Shown: piece by piece, positions 1 through 12,085 of the stretch | Layout of the letters: every line of letters begins with the position of its first letter | How positions within the stretch are numbered: the first letter of the stretch is position 1 | Assembly: GCA_947184155.2 (NCBI GenBank) | Contig: CAMXCT020006579.1 | Location: 1-64,000, forward strand | Reading direction: 5' to 3' | Origin: Cladocopium goreaui | Taxonomy: Eukaryota; Sar; Dinophyceae; Suessiales; Symbiodiniaceae | Length of the DNA: 64,000 nucleotides | Translations under genes and position numbers: made by a program | Notes under the pieces: generated by a model | What the model was told of the DNA's origin: nothing | The model's database searches: none | Seen by the model: only the letters and a program-made list of their open reading frames with translations

Positions 1-389
1 GTCGGTTCCCAAAGCTCTCCTCAGTCTCGGCCTTTTCCTTCTCCGGACGGGGGAAACCGTGCGGGAATGTGCCGTGTGAAGAGGCCAGTGGATGGGAATT
101 GGGGATGTCGCAATCTTTAGCGAAGTGGAATGGCCACTACATCCTTCGATCTATATCATGGTGTACAGTCAATGTTTTCGGGGTGTCCAGGATGTAAAGA
201 CCGGGCTTTTAATATATACAACTAGTCTTGCCAAATAGGAATTTCGAATGCCAAGTCTTGAAGTTGCACACCAATGCTTATAATTCTAACGGTTTGAAAT
301 ATCGTTACATGGAAGATGGAAAGTTGCCCTTCGCGAAAAATTAAGTGAGTGCTCCTGCGCATTCCGGGCCCCAGCCCCACTCCCCGGCC
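1..389. other. no gene seen
   Basis: I see no reading frame with coding character, no RNA gene and no repeat of note in this stretch before the first possible exon. Confidence 0.5.
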
Positions 390-581
390 TCAGGCTTGGT
401 CAGCTTGGTCCAGCTGCCTCACCCGACCCAGGAGTGCCCTTACGTGCTGGGCAATCCTCCTGGGCCACGCCTGCCGGCGTTGGTGGTCCCTCCGCAAAGC
501 GAGGGCTTGGCGAGCGGCTGCTGACAGCAGCTTCTTGACTCGCCGCAGGCGCTGAAGCTCCAACACCGTGCCGACAACCAT
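390..581 (-). CDS. possible 3' terminal exon, basic helix-rich protein
   Basis: This GC-rich island in AT-rich surroundings reads on the minus strand as an Arg/Leu/Ala-rich helix with the motif RRVKKLLSAAARQALALRRD and ends in a stop. The preceding minus-strand bases GAAGGAG could serve as an AG acceptor. It may belong with the island at 1056-1260. No family is recognised. A second minus frame is also open across the same bases, so the frame is not certain. Confidence 0.35.
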   Translation of the reverse strand: MVVGTVLELQRLRRVKKLLSAAARQALALRRDHQRRQAWPRRIAQHVRALLGRVRQLDQADQA

Positions 582-1055
582 CTCCTTCGATGTGAATCAG
601 ATCAGGGTGGGTCCAATTTAAGGGGTCTAGATTTATACAGATAGGCATAGCTAGATCGTAGAGGCATACACATATAAATAAATAAATAAATGAACGAATA
701 AATAAATAAATAAATATATATATAGATGTATGTATGTTGATATTTACATAAACAGTGGATCTACTGTAGGTGTGTAACCTCTTCGTTCGATTTTTTCCTT
801 CTTTATTGCATCCATTGATCTTTCTGCACTAAGAGATGTCTCAATCCTGAATGGCCGATCGTTATATCATGTCTTTTTTATAAACATTAGATATTGTTAT
901 CTTTTTAGACCTCATAAACTCTGTTCTCAAGTCGTTGTTTTCGAGGAGATGCATCGGGCCATCGGTGATCAACCTACTTGCTCCAGCAATCTGTGATAGA
1001 ATCAAGATAATTGATGGTGCATCATTCGTGCTAGTTAATTCTATATCTGAGTCAT

Positions 1056-1260
1056 CATGAATGCACTGCGGTTGGTCCTCGAAGGTCTGCCGCTCGCGTT
1101 GGTCAGCGTTCCTCGGAGGGAACTGGCTGCATTCTGCGAGCAACTGGCTCGTGCGAGCCCTCGAGTAGCCGAGTTGGTACAGGGCCTGGCGCACCTCCCC
1201 TGTGTTGTTGTTCTTGCGCACCTTGAGGCCGTACACGAGGCTCTGGACCGGTCCCACCAT
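1056..1260 (-). CDS. possible exon, unknown protein
   Basis: A GC-rich minus-strand stretch opens with ATG at 1258-1260 and reads MVGPVQSLVYGLKVRKNNN, then a Gln/Arg/Ala-rich segment. Composition differs sharply from the AT-rich flanks, where the frame runs into apparently non-coding sequence, so a splice donor is expected near 1056. It may be the exon before the island at 390-581. No domain is recognised. Confidence 0.4.
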
Positions 1261-1326
1261 TTTTACTTGGCGCGGAGTGGAGGCACGGGTGTTCGAGCTT
1301 GGGTTCTTCAGGGCGGCTGCGGTTGA

Positions 1327-1650
1327 TGATAGATAGGATTAGATAGATAGGATTAGATCGATAGGATTAGATAGGTAGGATTAGATAGATAGGATTAGAT
1401 AGATAGGATTAGATAGATAGGATTAGATAGATAGGATTAGATAGATAGGATTAGATAGATAGGTTTAAATAGATAGGATTAGATAGATAGGATTAGATAG
1501 ATAGGATTAAATAGATAGGATTAGATAGATAGGATTAGATAGATAGATTAGATAGATAGATGGATGGATGGATGGATAGATAGATAGGACAGATAGGATA
1601 AGATAAGATTAGACTAGACTAGATTAGTTAATTAGATAGATAGGTACACA
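1327..1650. repeat. GATA-type microsatellite
   Basis: The run is made of (GATA)n and a variant 14-base unit, GATTAGATAGATAG, repeated many times. It then degenerates into GGAT and AAGATTAGACT variants. Confidence 0.95.
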
Positions 1651-2269
1651 GACAAACAAACAAATATGTATATATCCACAGACACATTTATATGTCTTAA
1701 AACATATACAATACATATATAATCACCACCCTTTTGAGAAGGGGGGATGCTCAAAATGCAAGCTTGCAATAAGACGTTGTTTTTGGGGGGGGGACCTATG
1801 AAAATGTATGCTTACAATTATTTTTTTTCATCGTCTTTATTGCAAGATTGCATTTTGATAGGTTTGTAGATTGCAATTATGTACCCCCACGTTTTACCGA
1901 CTTGCAATTATTTTCCAGGGGGGCGTCCAATATTGCAAGTTGCATTTTACGGAAACAAATGTAAGAACATGGAAAAAAATGCAAGAACAATAGTCTGGAG
2001 GTCTGCAAATAGCTGCAGAATTGCATAAAATCATAATTGCAATCTGTATCCCTAGAGGGCCTCAATTGCCTGTTATTTTCAATGAATTCTACACTTTTTC
2101 ATTATTTACACATGTAATATAGATTTATAGAAGGTATATTATTCCTTGCAAATTATTGGAAAATCCTTGAAATTCAATAAATGTAAAAATAGATGTTGGA
2201 GGTCTTCAATTTTGCCTCCTGCCAATGAGAAATTAATTCAGCACAGGTGTAAAAATCATGTAATCATCA

Positions 2270-3015
2270 TATGCCTGAGGTCCATATTTACTTGCAGAAA
2301 CAGCTCCAAAAAAAAAAACATAGAAGACAAAATCAAGATAAATACATGTAACCATCCTACACCTAAGGTCCATATTTACTTGCAGAAACAGCTTAAAATA
2401 GATGAGAACATCAAGATAAACCCGTGTAACCATCCTACACCTAAGGTCCACATTTACTTGCAGAAACACTTCAAAGTAGATGATAAAAACAAGATAAAAC
2501 CATGTAACCATCCTACACCTAAGGTGCAAATTTACTTGCAGAAACAGCTCAAAATAGATGAGAACATCAAGATAAAACCATGTAACAATCCTACACCTAA
2601 GGTCCATATTTACTTGCAGAAACAACTCAAAATAGATGAGAACATCAAGATAAACCCATGTAACCATCCTACACCTAAGGTGCAAATTTACTTGCAGAAA
2701 CAGCTCAAAATAGATGATAAAAACAAGATAAAACCATGTAACCATCCTACACCTAAGGTGCAAATTTACTTGCAGAAACAGCTCAAAATAGATGATAAAA
2801 ACAAGATAAAACCATGTAACCATCCTACACCTAAGGTGCAAATTTACTTGCAGAAACAGCTCAAAATAGATGAGAACATCAAGATAAAACCATGTAACAA
2901 TCCTACACCTAAGGTCCATATTTACTTGCAGAAACAACTCAAAATAGATGAGAACATCAAGATAAACCCATGAAACCATCCTACACCTAAGGTCCACATT
3001 TACTTGCAGAAACAG
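2270..3015. repeat. 78-bp tandem repeat, about 9.5 copies
   Basis: The word CATCCTACACCTAAGGT recurs every 78 bases (2351, 2429, 2507, 2585, 2663 and on). Because 78 is a multiple of 3 and the unit lacks stops, both strands stay open: plus gives a 26-residue repeat around PTPKVHIYLQKQLKID, minus one around FELFLQVNLHLRCRMVTW. Copies differ by a few bases. I read the open frames as a by-product of the repeat, not as a gene. Confidence 0.9.
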
Positions 3016-3528
3016 GTTCACAACAGTCCCCTCCAAAAACTTGACAGAATAAACGAGACGGGAAGACAATACAGAAGCATCACATAGGAGGTAAGGAACC
3101 CGAAAGATGTAAGAAAGGAAGGGAAGCAAAGAATTTCGGGATCTTTGAAAAGGTCCTGAGGATATGTCGCAGAAAGGTGCAAAAAAATGGTGAAAATATC
3201 GGATCGGTATGCTACTGGATTTTGGAAAAGGGAAAATGTAGGTTGGAGAGTAATCCTGTTTGACTGTAAGCTTCAACCCCTGCAGAACCAGGAAATGCAT
3301 GGTAGATCCATCATTTCACTGCTTTGCAGTGTATATAAGAAAACCACTTGTAAATGGATGCTTACTTGAAATTGAGGCAAAGAATCTGGCTTTGCTTTCC
3401 AGAGCCAAGTCATATCAAAAAAAAATGAGCCATTTCTGCACCTAAATGATCTCAAATATATCTCAAATGTACCTCAAATGTCAAATGGACCTCAAATGTA
3501 CCCCATCAAATTTCAAAGTGAATAAGGA

Positions 3529-3640
3529 CCTTAGATGTAGGATGGTTACATGGATTTATCTTGATTATCTTGATTTTATCATCTACTTTGAGCTGTTTCT
3601 GCAAGGAAATATGGACCTTTGGTGTAGGTTGATTACAAAC
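3529..3640. repeat. inverted extra copy of the 78-bp unit
   Basis: This stretch is the reverse complement of the array unit at 2270-3015 (TGTAGGATGGTTACATGG is diagnostic). It lies about 500 bases from the array end, inside the same element. Confidence 0.8.
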
Positions 3641-4232
3641 ATCTGCAAACTTTTTGGAGACTGTTTTCGGACAATTCGTCAGACATTTTACAATTGTTAC
3701 CTCCCTCCCCCCCCCTTCCATAATGTCCGAAGGGGGTAGGTTCGGGGGGGTTCGGGGGGGGTACGGGGTGACCGGTCTCTTACGTGCTTTTATTTTTCAT
3801 CCCCCCCCCTCTCTAAATGTAAAAACTTTAGGCTTCGGCTTCTGACGTTGGGGGGGTCCACGCTTGCAATTAGCATGACCCCAGCGGTCAAATTCCGAGG
3901 GGGCAAAATTGCAATCTACATTTTTGGAACGCCCCCCTGCTTGCAATTAGCCTAAAGGGGTGGTGATCATATATATTCTGAACAGTTTCTTTGTCTCAAA
4001 ATTGGGTGGTACCCTGTAATGGCCGCTACAATGGCGCATCTCCCATTTTGATACCAACCCACATACCAACACCTACAGAGAATCGCCTTGGATGGCCACC
4101 CCTGTACGTGGAACGATCCTCCAAGAGCAACATATAGTGGGTCGATGTGGGTCGGAGAAAGCGACTGGGACGGGGCAGGGTCTGGATGGTTTTGAAGCCC
4201 ATCAATCTTTTATCAAAATTTGTCCGAAGCTT

Positions 4233-4263
4233 TAGCTCAGTTGGGGACGGCAGGTTTGAATCT
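4233..4263 (+). other. tRNA-like A-box/B-box remnant
   Basis: TAGCTCAGTTGGG resembles a tRNA D-arm (A box). Only 7 bases later GGTTTGAATCT resembles a T-arm B box. The anticodon arm is missing, so this is not a working tRNA. It could be a broken tRNA or SINE relic, or chance. Confidence 0.3.
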
Positions 4264-5069
4264 CACCAAAGAAAAGTAAAGTAGAGGGCACCCCTGGGCA
4301 AATCCATGATTTCAATTATCAAGTTTGGAATTGAATCGTGATGCAATCCCCTATATGCTGACAATCCCTTCATGTTCGGGGGGATCTTGTGAGAGGGAAG
4401 TTGAAAAGTCAAAAAATATACTTTTTAACTTTTTGAATTATTGCCGGATGCCTTTCCAGCCGAACATGCGCAGCTCTTTTTTCCAGCTTAGGGACCTAGG
4501 CCCCCAAATTCCCTAAACCACCGGTTTGTAGGTAACACCAAAAGAAACCCTACCTGGCACATCCTGGCAACACCATTGCTAGCCTAATTATTTAAATATT
4601 AGCACGTCTGTTTAAAAGTCTGCCCCAAATCACGTTTTATTTCGTTGCAACAAACGCCAGGTGGCATCCATTTATTATTGGCCCCTAAAAAGCACAACAG
4701 TCGCACCTGGAAGAAATTCCAGGCACGTTTCCAGCTACGCATCCGGAAGAGGAGACCTGTGCTTTTGGCCAATCGGGCACGGCTAAGAGGCTAGGGCACG
4801 ACTCAAACAGGAACAGAGGAGACCGTGGGGGAACGTGGGGATGTTGCATTCTTTTGCATTAACTGCATTACCCAGCTCTCCATCACGATCTCCTGCATTA
4901 CCCAGATGGGAGAAATGGTTTTGGTCCTTTTCTCGGCTTTCTATCCCTTTCTATCCTTTTCTATTTGTATAGACGCAGAGATGGAGTATGAATGCGTATG
5001 AATGTAAGGCATCTTTGGTGGTGCAGGGTCTGGTTGATCAATAGGATTCCTTAGTTGTCGTGACCTTAC

Positions 5070-5111
5070 CCGTTTTTCTCTTGGATGAGTAGCATCGCAG
5101 TGCGAACACAT
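5070..5111 (-). CDS. possible 14-codon exon
   Basis: Minus strand reads MCSHCDATHPREKR between an AAAG acceptor and a GTAAGG donor. It is in phase with the upstream exon 5289-5429. No domain can be named from so few residues. Confidence 0.3.
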
Positions 5112-5288
5112 CTTTGGGATGGAACGCCAAATTGGTGTCCGATCAGTTGGTGGAAATGTGAAGAAGGACACTGGATCACATATAGATAATTACAGACATA
5201 ATTCATTCTTTTTCGCCAAATGTCGTTTTGTGAATCTCATAGACCCTGGCCCCTGGTTCTTGAATGGGAAGCACCATGAAGCACCTAC

Positions 5289-5429
5289 AAAATTGATGAT
5301 TGCCTTGCCCAAAGTGGTCTCCAAGACACCTGTGGACTCAGCTCTTGCGCTGGGCTGCTGCAGCCATTCATTCAAGCGAAGCAAATGAAAACACAACACG
5401 GCAGCCGCCAGTTCTGCTTGCTGCCCCAC
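5289..5429 (-). CDS. internal exon, unknown helical protein
   Basis: Exactly 47 codons lie between a CGCCAG acceptor and a GTAGGT donor on the minus strand. The peptide is helical and Leu/Ala-rich (AELAAAVLCFHLLRLNEWLQ), followed by ESTGVLETTLGKAIINF. Splice signals and frame agree, but the protein is not recognised and the rest of the gene was not found. Confidence 0.55.
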
Positions 5430-8400
5430 CTGGCGAGACGAGTTCATTGATATAAAAAAGAACTGTTGGGGTCAAGGTCGTGAGTATATTCATTGAATTT
5501 ATTTGATACAAATATATACAAAATTATACAAATATATGATATATGCATCCTGTATCCTCCAAAAGTCTACCATATTTCTTGTTTCATGTGTGCCTGGCTC
5601 AAAAGTTATATGGGCACACCTGTTTCATTGAGCATTGAGACAAGGAGTGATTCAGCCTGAGACAATTGATGTGGAGATGGGATTGCGAGAACATGCAGGG
5701 TACTGGGCAAAATCAGAAACTTTGTCACTGGTACCTGGGCCTGGGAAGAGAGGCGTGGCTGGGTTGAGCAGTGACTGGCAAACATGTTTTATTTCTTAAA
5801 ACGGAAAGCACACCTTCTTGAAAGGAGCCCTTCACTTGTTCAAGGAGAAACTTAATCATTGCAAAACATCGTTTCCTTAAAGGACTGTTGTGCTTTCTAA
5901 AATGAGCCTGCTTAGAATGAAAGATCCTTGTTCAAAAGGACATGGTTGTCTCAACACATACTGCATCTTTCACATTAAACCTTTTGTTTTGACTTGAAAC
6001 CTCTTTTTTTCACGGAATGCTACATAATTGAGTAGTATGCTATCTTAGGCAATGCTGCACCCTTGAAAAGACATCCGGTTTCCTTAAATGGAATGTAGTG
6101 CTTGAAACGTAAACATATCATATACTCCAATATGTTGAACGTTTTAGTGCATGCTTCGAATGATGAGTCTTCGGTTTAAAGAATGCCCCCACAAGCACTG
6201 CATCTTTCAAATGAACAACTGTTCCTTTAATCAAACACTGGGCTTCTTTCAAGTACTACATGTTTGAAAAACACATTAATTTCCTCAAGGTGTTTGTTTG
6301 AAGAAAAAGCCTGCATGTCTTTTCAAGGACATGCTGCATCTTTTACATGATTTTCTCCATCGCCTTCTCGCATCAACATGGATACCACAATTTCCCCAAA
6401 AAAAGGATACAGCATACTGTAGCATACTCAACATGAAACATGTTGGAACATGTTTATTTGAAAACCAGTTCCTGGACATGTTCTCAATGACATGTGTTTC
6501 TTGAAGGAAAACTACTTGTTCTTGATCAAATGCATGCTACATGTTTGAAAGGAACTCTCCTTTTCTTCAAGAAATCCTCATCCTTTAAATAAAGAGTGTC
6601 TGTTAAAAACTAATTTGGTTCGGAGTCTTCAAACGGTCCGCAAACTGTTTTTCCCGTTCAGTTTTGGCTTTTGTTTTTTTTCCCCTTCTCTGGGGGGAAA
6701 TAGTCTCATGACTCATGACTATTTGGGATGGGTATGTTTGTGTAGGCCTAGGTTTTCAAATTGTTGGTGAGTTTTGTTGTTTTGTATGATCTTTTTTCGT
6801 TGGGATATTGTCCCATGACTCATAGAGATACGTCTCAACGTATCTCAATCAGACTATGCGTACCATGAAGGGGGGGTGCAGCATATGCGTGTAATTGTAT
6901 ACACTGTATACATAGATATTGATACATGGATATGCGTCGAGCCATTCAAGGGCACTAGTACATACCTTTTTGGACCCTTGATAGTGCACTGCATGGCATT
7001 CCTATGCGTTTCTAGCATTCAACTATCCCTTTTGCGGTTGATAATCTTGACTCATACCTTTGCGATGCTTCAGGGGTTCTTGTCTCCAATTTTGCCAGTA
7101 GAAGTGGCACGTTTCTGTTGGCAGCGGGATCTTTTCACAGTGAACATCCTCAAACGGTATGACAATTTATTGATTTGACAGTTTCCTAGCTGAAGTGGCA
7201 AATTTTTATTGTCCAATGTCCAACGGAATGATTTCAGTCCATTTTTATTGTAGCAGCTGTAGCACAATTCAAAGTCTTGGTGTTGCACCCGAACTTTGAC
7301 TCATCTCTGTCGGGAAAGTGAGTCGCTTAATGATCTGGATGTATGTGGATCACAAAAAATACTTTCTTCGAGTGACCCCCCACCCACTGACCTTCTATCT
7401 GCCCATTGTGTCACGGCGAGCTGGCAGAGGAGTAGACGAGGAGAAAAAGGAAGAAGGACAGATTGAGTTGCAGTTTTGTTAAAATCTAGAGGCCCTCACC
7501 TGGCAGGTGGGCAGATATCAAAAAATCCCAGACCAAATGTAAGGCCACAGTTGATGTTCTTCAAATCTATTCATCCATGGTGCTGTGAGGCTTGATGGTG
7601 GGTGCTCCATATCTAAACACACGAGGTGACAGCTGATCCGATCGGCACCTTCTGGGCAGGGTCAGCAGGAATCCAGTTCAAGAGATCTTTTTGCAGAAGA
7701 CCCAAACAATGCTTGCCACACCTGCAGACAGCCCCCATCGCTCATCGGAAATTGAAGGTGCCGGTGTCATCAGCTGCTTTCTGTGGCAAAACTGCTGAAG
7801 AAAGCTGATGGCTGGTTTTCACATCCCAAAAAACAACATAAAGCAACCACATGATCAGGATATTGATGTAGAATCATTCAAGATGCTTGCGTGCCCACAT
7901 TCGGGAATATTCAATTTTGGCATACCCCTGCAGAGCTATGTGCATCGCTTTGTATTGCTGTTGGATGCTGACGATTAAATGCCTCAATCCCTATTGTTGA
8001 TAGGAAACAACAGTTTTTTGACGTTTTTGCACTTTCTATTGTTTGGAATCCGAACTCTTGCCAGTGAACCCCTATGTTTCTTCAATCCAACATTTTTGCG
8101 TGGCTCAGATCCCTCCTTTTTAGTGGAGGTCAAAACCAACGTTTGTGCAGGTGCACTAGGTCAATTTCACCTTTTTTTCATGTAACATGTCTTAACGTTG
8201 GGTTTCACCCCCCATTCTTTGAGAATGAAGCATTTGGCACCTCTGAGGAAATCTTTCGCCCGGCCTGCATCGAAGGAACAAAACTGGGGACCAAATCTAA
8301 AATCACCCATATTTTCCGTTGAGAAACTGTTGTTATTACATTGTTAACTATTTGTTCATATTTTTGAGGGGTGAAGCCCATTGGTCAAAGGCTTAAAGAC

Positions 8401-8963
8401 GTGTATCATCAGCCAATCACCATCAAAGGAACACAAGCGCAAAGGATGTGCAAAGGTTCCGCAGCGGGTTATGTCCACTTTGAGTCTGACACGGTGCTGT
8501 CATTTGCTGGATTGAACACTGACGGTGTTTACTCAAACATATCCACGCCAGTGTCCAGTTGGGGATTTTGAAATTCCCCCCGACAAACCTTCGGTTGCGA
8601 TCACCTTTGGCCAAAGTCCTCGAAACCGTCGTAAAGAAATCTCATCTTAGATGCAAGTAAAAGTCAAAAACAACTGGATAATTAAATCCTGAAAGGAGCC
8701 CGTTCATCCGTCGCTCACAACGGGTCGTGCATTTTGACCCGCGCCCATCTTTGAAAGAATATCGATAAACATCCCTATTCCTGTTGGCGAATTTCCCCCT
8801 CTGTCATCCCTTTTCCACCCTTTTCCATGGTTTTAGTATGTTTAAGTCAGAGTTGAAGTCACATGGGTATGGATCAATACCTATTAATACCATTTTTAGT
8901 GGAATGAACATCCATTTACCAGCTATTTTGATGAATCACAGAGCTGCAACAAATGTTCCCCAC
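5430..8963. other. mostly non-coding, degenerate repeats
   Basis: No convincing exon is seen. Around 5,780-6,600 short words such as GCATCTTT, CTTGAAAGGA and TCCTTAAA recur in loose array, suggesting a decayed repeat. Short open frames at 7,620-7,800 and 7,980-8,320 lack coding character. Confidence 0.45.
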
Positions 8964-9158
8964 CTGGTGTGCGCCGATTTGATCATCCGCAGCTTCAACG
9001 CCAAGGGCGCCGAACTTCGCTCGGAGCGAAGTTCGGCACTTGGCCCGCGGCGCGCGTAGAGACAGTGGCCCGACTCGCAGGGCACCATCCACAGCTCCAA
9101 GGCGTTGTCCACCAGCCGCAACATTGGCGGGTTCATCCACCGGATTTCAGTGGAGAGT
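8964..9158 (-). CDS. internal exon, unknown protein (hairpin inside)
   Basis: Minus strand gives 65 codons between a CCAAG acceptor and a GTGGGG donor, with motifs WMNPPMLRLVDNALELWMVP and APLALKLRMIKSAHT. It is GC-rich relative to its surroundings. The exon contains a 29-base perfect hairpin (9009-9037), read as AELRSERSSA. Possible sister exons follow the same strand near 9865-9948 and 10090-10210. Confidence 0.5.
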
Positions 9159-9864
9159 CTTGGATGATGTTGGATGATGCAAAAAGCTGCCAAAAATGGC
9201 CGAGAAAAAGTGGAGATGTAAAGGTTTTATGCTTTTATGGGTGGTTAGACGGCACCTACTCACAAACGGGACCCCAGCAAACTGAACTCGAATCGGCACC
9301 CCCACTAGTGGGCAGTCAGCTGGATGGGGCGAATCGTTGCAGAAAACCCGCATATGGATTTGGCAATTTGTTTTTGCAGGCATTTCTGAGCCAATAGAAA
9401 CATGTACAGTCAAAATATCATGACTATACTATCAGCCAAGAAATGTTGGACATTTATGGAACAGGGGTTGGTGAACTGTAAGATCATGCTGGCTAGTGGT
9501 GTCATGTCTGTCTCTGGTGAAAGCGTTTTGAAACGTCGTGGCGGGCGGTTAATTTCCAGAAATGTGGATCTATGAAGATCCTATCAAAAATTCATCAGGC
9601 CGACTAAAACAGCAGTCCCTTTACTGGGACATCTTCAGAAACCGTTCGCCAAGGCTAGGTGGTTCAATGGTGTAAACTTTATAGCATTGGTGTGTTACAA
9701 TTGGAACCGGACTGATTTCGACCTCATGAAAAGAAGCAAAAAGAAACACGTTTTATCATGCTTTCATGCTAAAGCTGCCAGGCCTCCGGCTCAAACAGTA
9801 ATTGTATGTAATTGTCTACACATCCAGAAGAATCCCTCAGCGTACAACATGGCCATGAATTTCC

Positions 9865-9948
9865 CTGCAGCACGCGCCGCCTGAGGTGCACAACGACCAC
9901 GTCCGTCACCTCGGCCGTTGAGGTGGACAGCTGGATGTAATTCAGCAT
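9865..9948 (-). CDS. possible exon, unknown protein
   Basis: Minus strand reads MLNYIQLSTSTAEVTDVVVV then HLRRRVLQ in a short GC-rich island and may belong to the same gene as 8964-9158. The flanks carry repeats of the CCATGGTTTTC type often seen in the introns here. Exact ends are not fixed. Confidence 0.35.
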
Positions 9949-10089
9949 GGTCCATGGTTTTCTATGGTTTTCTGGGTTTACCATGGTTTACCCTCAGGGT
10001 CCGGTAATGAAACTTGGCAATGGAACATCTTCCTTTCATACCATGGATTTCCCCATGAAAACGGGGGATTTCATGGGATTTCCCAGCCA

Positions 10090-10210
10090 TGATGACCGGA
10101 GGGTACCACAACTGGATCTGATGGCGCCTCGGCACGATTCCATGCCACAGGCGCCATATGGCGCCATGATCGCGTCGTCCCAGCAACTTGGCTGGTCCCA
10201 GCTGGTGCGA
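10090..10210 (-). CDS. possible exon, frame uncertain
   Basis: The minus strand is open in two frames. One reads LWHGIVPRRHQIQLWYPPV and the other SCWDDAIMAPYGACGMES. Base composition suggests coding, but I cannot choose the frame. Confidence 0.25.
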
Positions 10211-11865
10211 TTGCACAAGATAGAACATGATTTACAATGATTGATTACAGCATCACTTCAACAAGATGAAAATTATATATATTAAATGAATTTAATTGAT
10301 GTTTATATATTGATTTTTCAATCAGACTGGACATGTATGGACATCTCTCCCTTGCTCTCTCTCTCTCTCTCTATCTCTGGAAATCTATGAGTGCCTGTTT
10401 TTTGTTGCTTCGCATACTATTCATTGCCGGCGATAAACTGCACTGCTCCCGCATGAACTGAATGGACTAGGTCGAACAGCTGCATCATTGCAATCTGGCG
10501 AAACGCAACACTGCACCAGCCAACACCTAGCGAGGGGATACGAGGGATTTGCTTGCAATATATCCGATGGCACCAGCTAGTGTATCTGTTCAAATATCAA
10601 ATCAAAGGTTCCTAGGGAAAAAACCTTTTGCAACTATATAGATCAATAGAACACTTTTAATCCGTTAGACAACAATCCTAGGAACAACGAGAACAACGAG
10701 AACAATCCAAGGTGACTGTCAAAGACATACCCCTGATGAAATTGAGCCAGCTACACGTTTTGAGCTAGCTCGAAAAAATGGAAGATTGTGGATTCCACCA
10801 TTCTAAATGATATCAATTAAATGTGTGTTTGTTCTTTCTGCCATGCATATACTGCAATAGTGCGGTGTTCACCGTTCCACGGGCCAGATTTTGATCCATG
10901 TCTCAAATGGCGTGTCTTGGAAGAATTCCACGGATGCAAGAGATTCAGACGTCACAATGAATGTTGGCACCTAAAAAGGGGTTGATATATTGGGTCGATA
11001 CTAGGTCGGAGGGAGCCTGTTCTAACCCAGTCCGAAACCATCAGCCACTGGATTGAATGGCGGACTTCCCTTCAAAAGATCGCTGAAGAAACAAATGTTA
11101 CCTGCCAGATCCTAAATTTCCTTAAAATTCAAAAAATCGCTTATCAAAAATATCACCTGCCAGATTTGTCCCGAGAACACTTTTTAGAGCAAGAACAATG
11201 AAAGAACCATCTTCACCTGACATGTGAGAACGGTTCTTGGCATAAGAACGATCCTTGGGGAAATAACATTTCTTGGAGAAAAAATGAATCTCAGATAGCA
11301 TCAGAAAACAGTTCTTAACCGCGATTTTGTGGATTTGGAAGGGATGCCTGTGAATCATTCTTTTCAGCCGTTGGTGCCAGGTTCGCACCGCACCTTCAAG
11401 TTGCAAATGTGTAAAGCCTCACATAGTAGCAGCTGTGCTACAATACCAGCCTTCACCTTCCCCCTTTTTTTCTGGCAACCATTTTTTCTCCGAATCTGGA
11501 CTGAGAACATTTGAGAACAACAGAGCAAATTTCCAGAAAAAACGAGCCTTCAAAAAAACATAGATAATGAACGGTAAATTAGAGAAAGAACGGTTCCTAG
11601 CATGAGAACGATTCTTGGCCCAAGAACGAATTTGAGCCTGAGAGCGACTCTTAGGCTAGTGGTCGGAACATGCGTCATGGGTCTCATCAATGAGACTAAT
11701 GTTAGCCCATCAAAGATGCCACAATTCCACATGCAAGCCTGTAAGATGATCAGACTCTTCACTAGGCCCGTTTTCACTAGTTTCCGATTTTCCAAGCTAA
11801 AGATGCTAAAGAACGATTAACCTTATGAGATATTATGAGTACGAAATAGTGTAGTAAGTACAATC

Positions 11866-12085
11866 AGATAGATAGATAGATGGATAGATGGATAGATGGA
11901 TAGATGGATAGATGGATAGATAGATAGACAGATAGACAGATAGACAGATAGACAGATAGACAGATAGACAAATAGATAGTTAGATAGTTAGATAGTTTAG
12001 TTTAGTTTAGTTTAGTTTAGATTAGATTAGATCAGATAGATGGACAGACAGATAGATTAGATAGATAGATTAGATAGATAGATGT
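11866..12085. repeat. GATA/GACA microsatellite
   Basis: Tandem GATA, GGATA, GACA and TTTAG units run through this interval. Confidence 0.95.

Larger units (their letters stand above)
1714..3975. mobile_element. hAT-like non-autonomous TIR element with 8-bp target duplication
   Basis: The ends are inverted repeats: 1722-1736 begins ATCACCACCC and 3952-3967 gives the same on the other strand. They are bracketed by identical 8-mers CATATATA at 1714-1721 and 3968-3975. An 8-bp duplication is typical of hAT transposases. Subterminal TTGCAAT words recur at both ends (about 1770-1950 and 3865-3950), and G/C homopolymer runs mirror each other there. No transposase is encoded; the interior is largely a tandem repeat. 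The TA-rich duplicated word is low complexity, which lowers certainty. Confidence 0.6.

Noticed and set aside
2146..3300. Long open frames on both strands over the 78-bp array
   Set aside because: The repeat length is a multiple of 3 and lacks stops, which by itself opens both strands. No start context, splice signals or family match.
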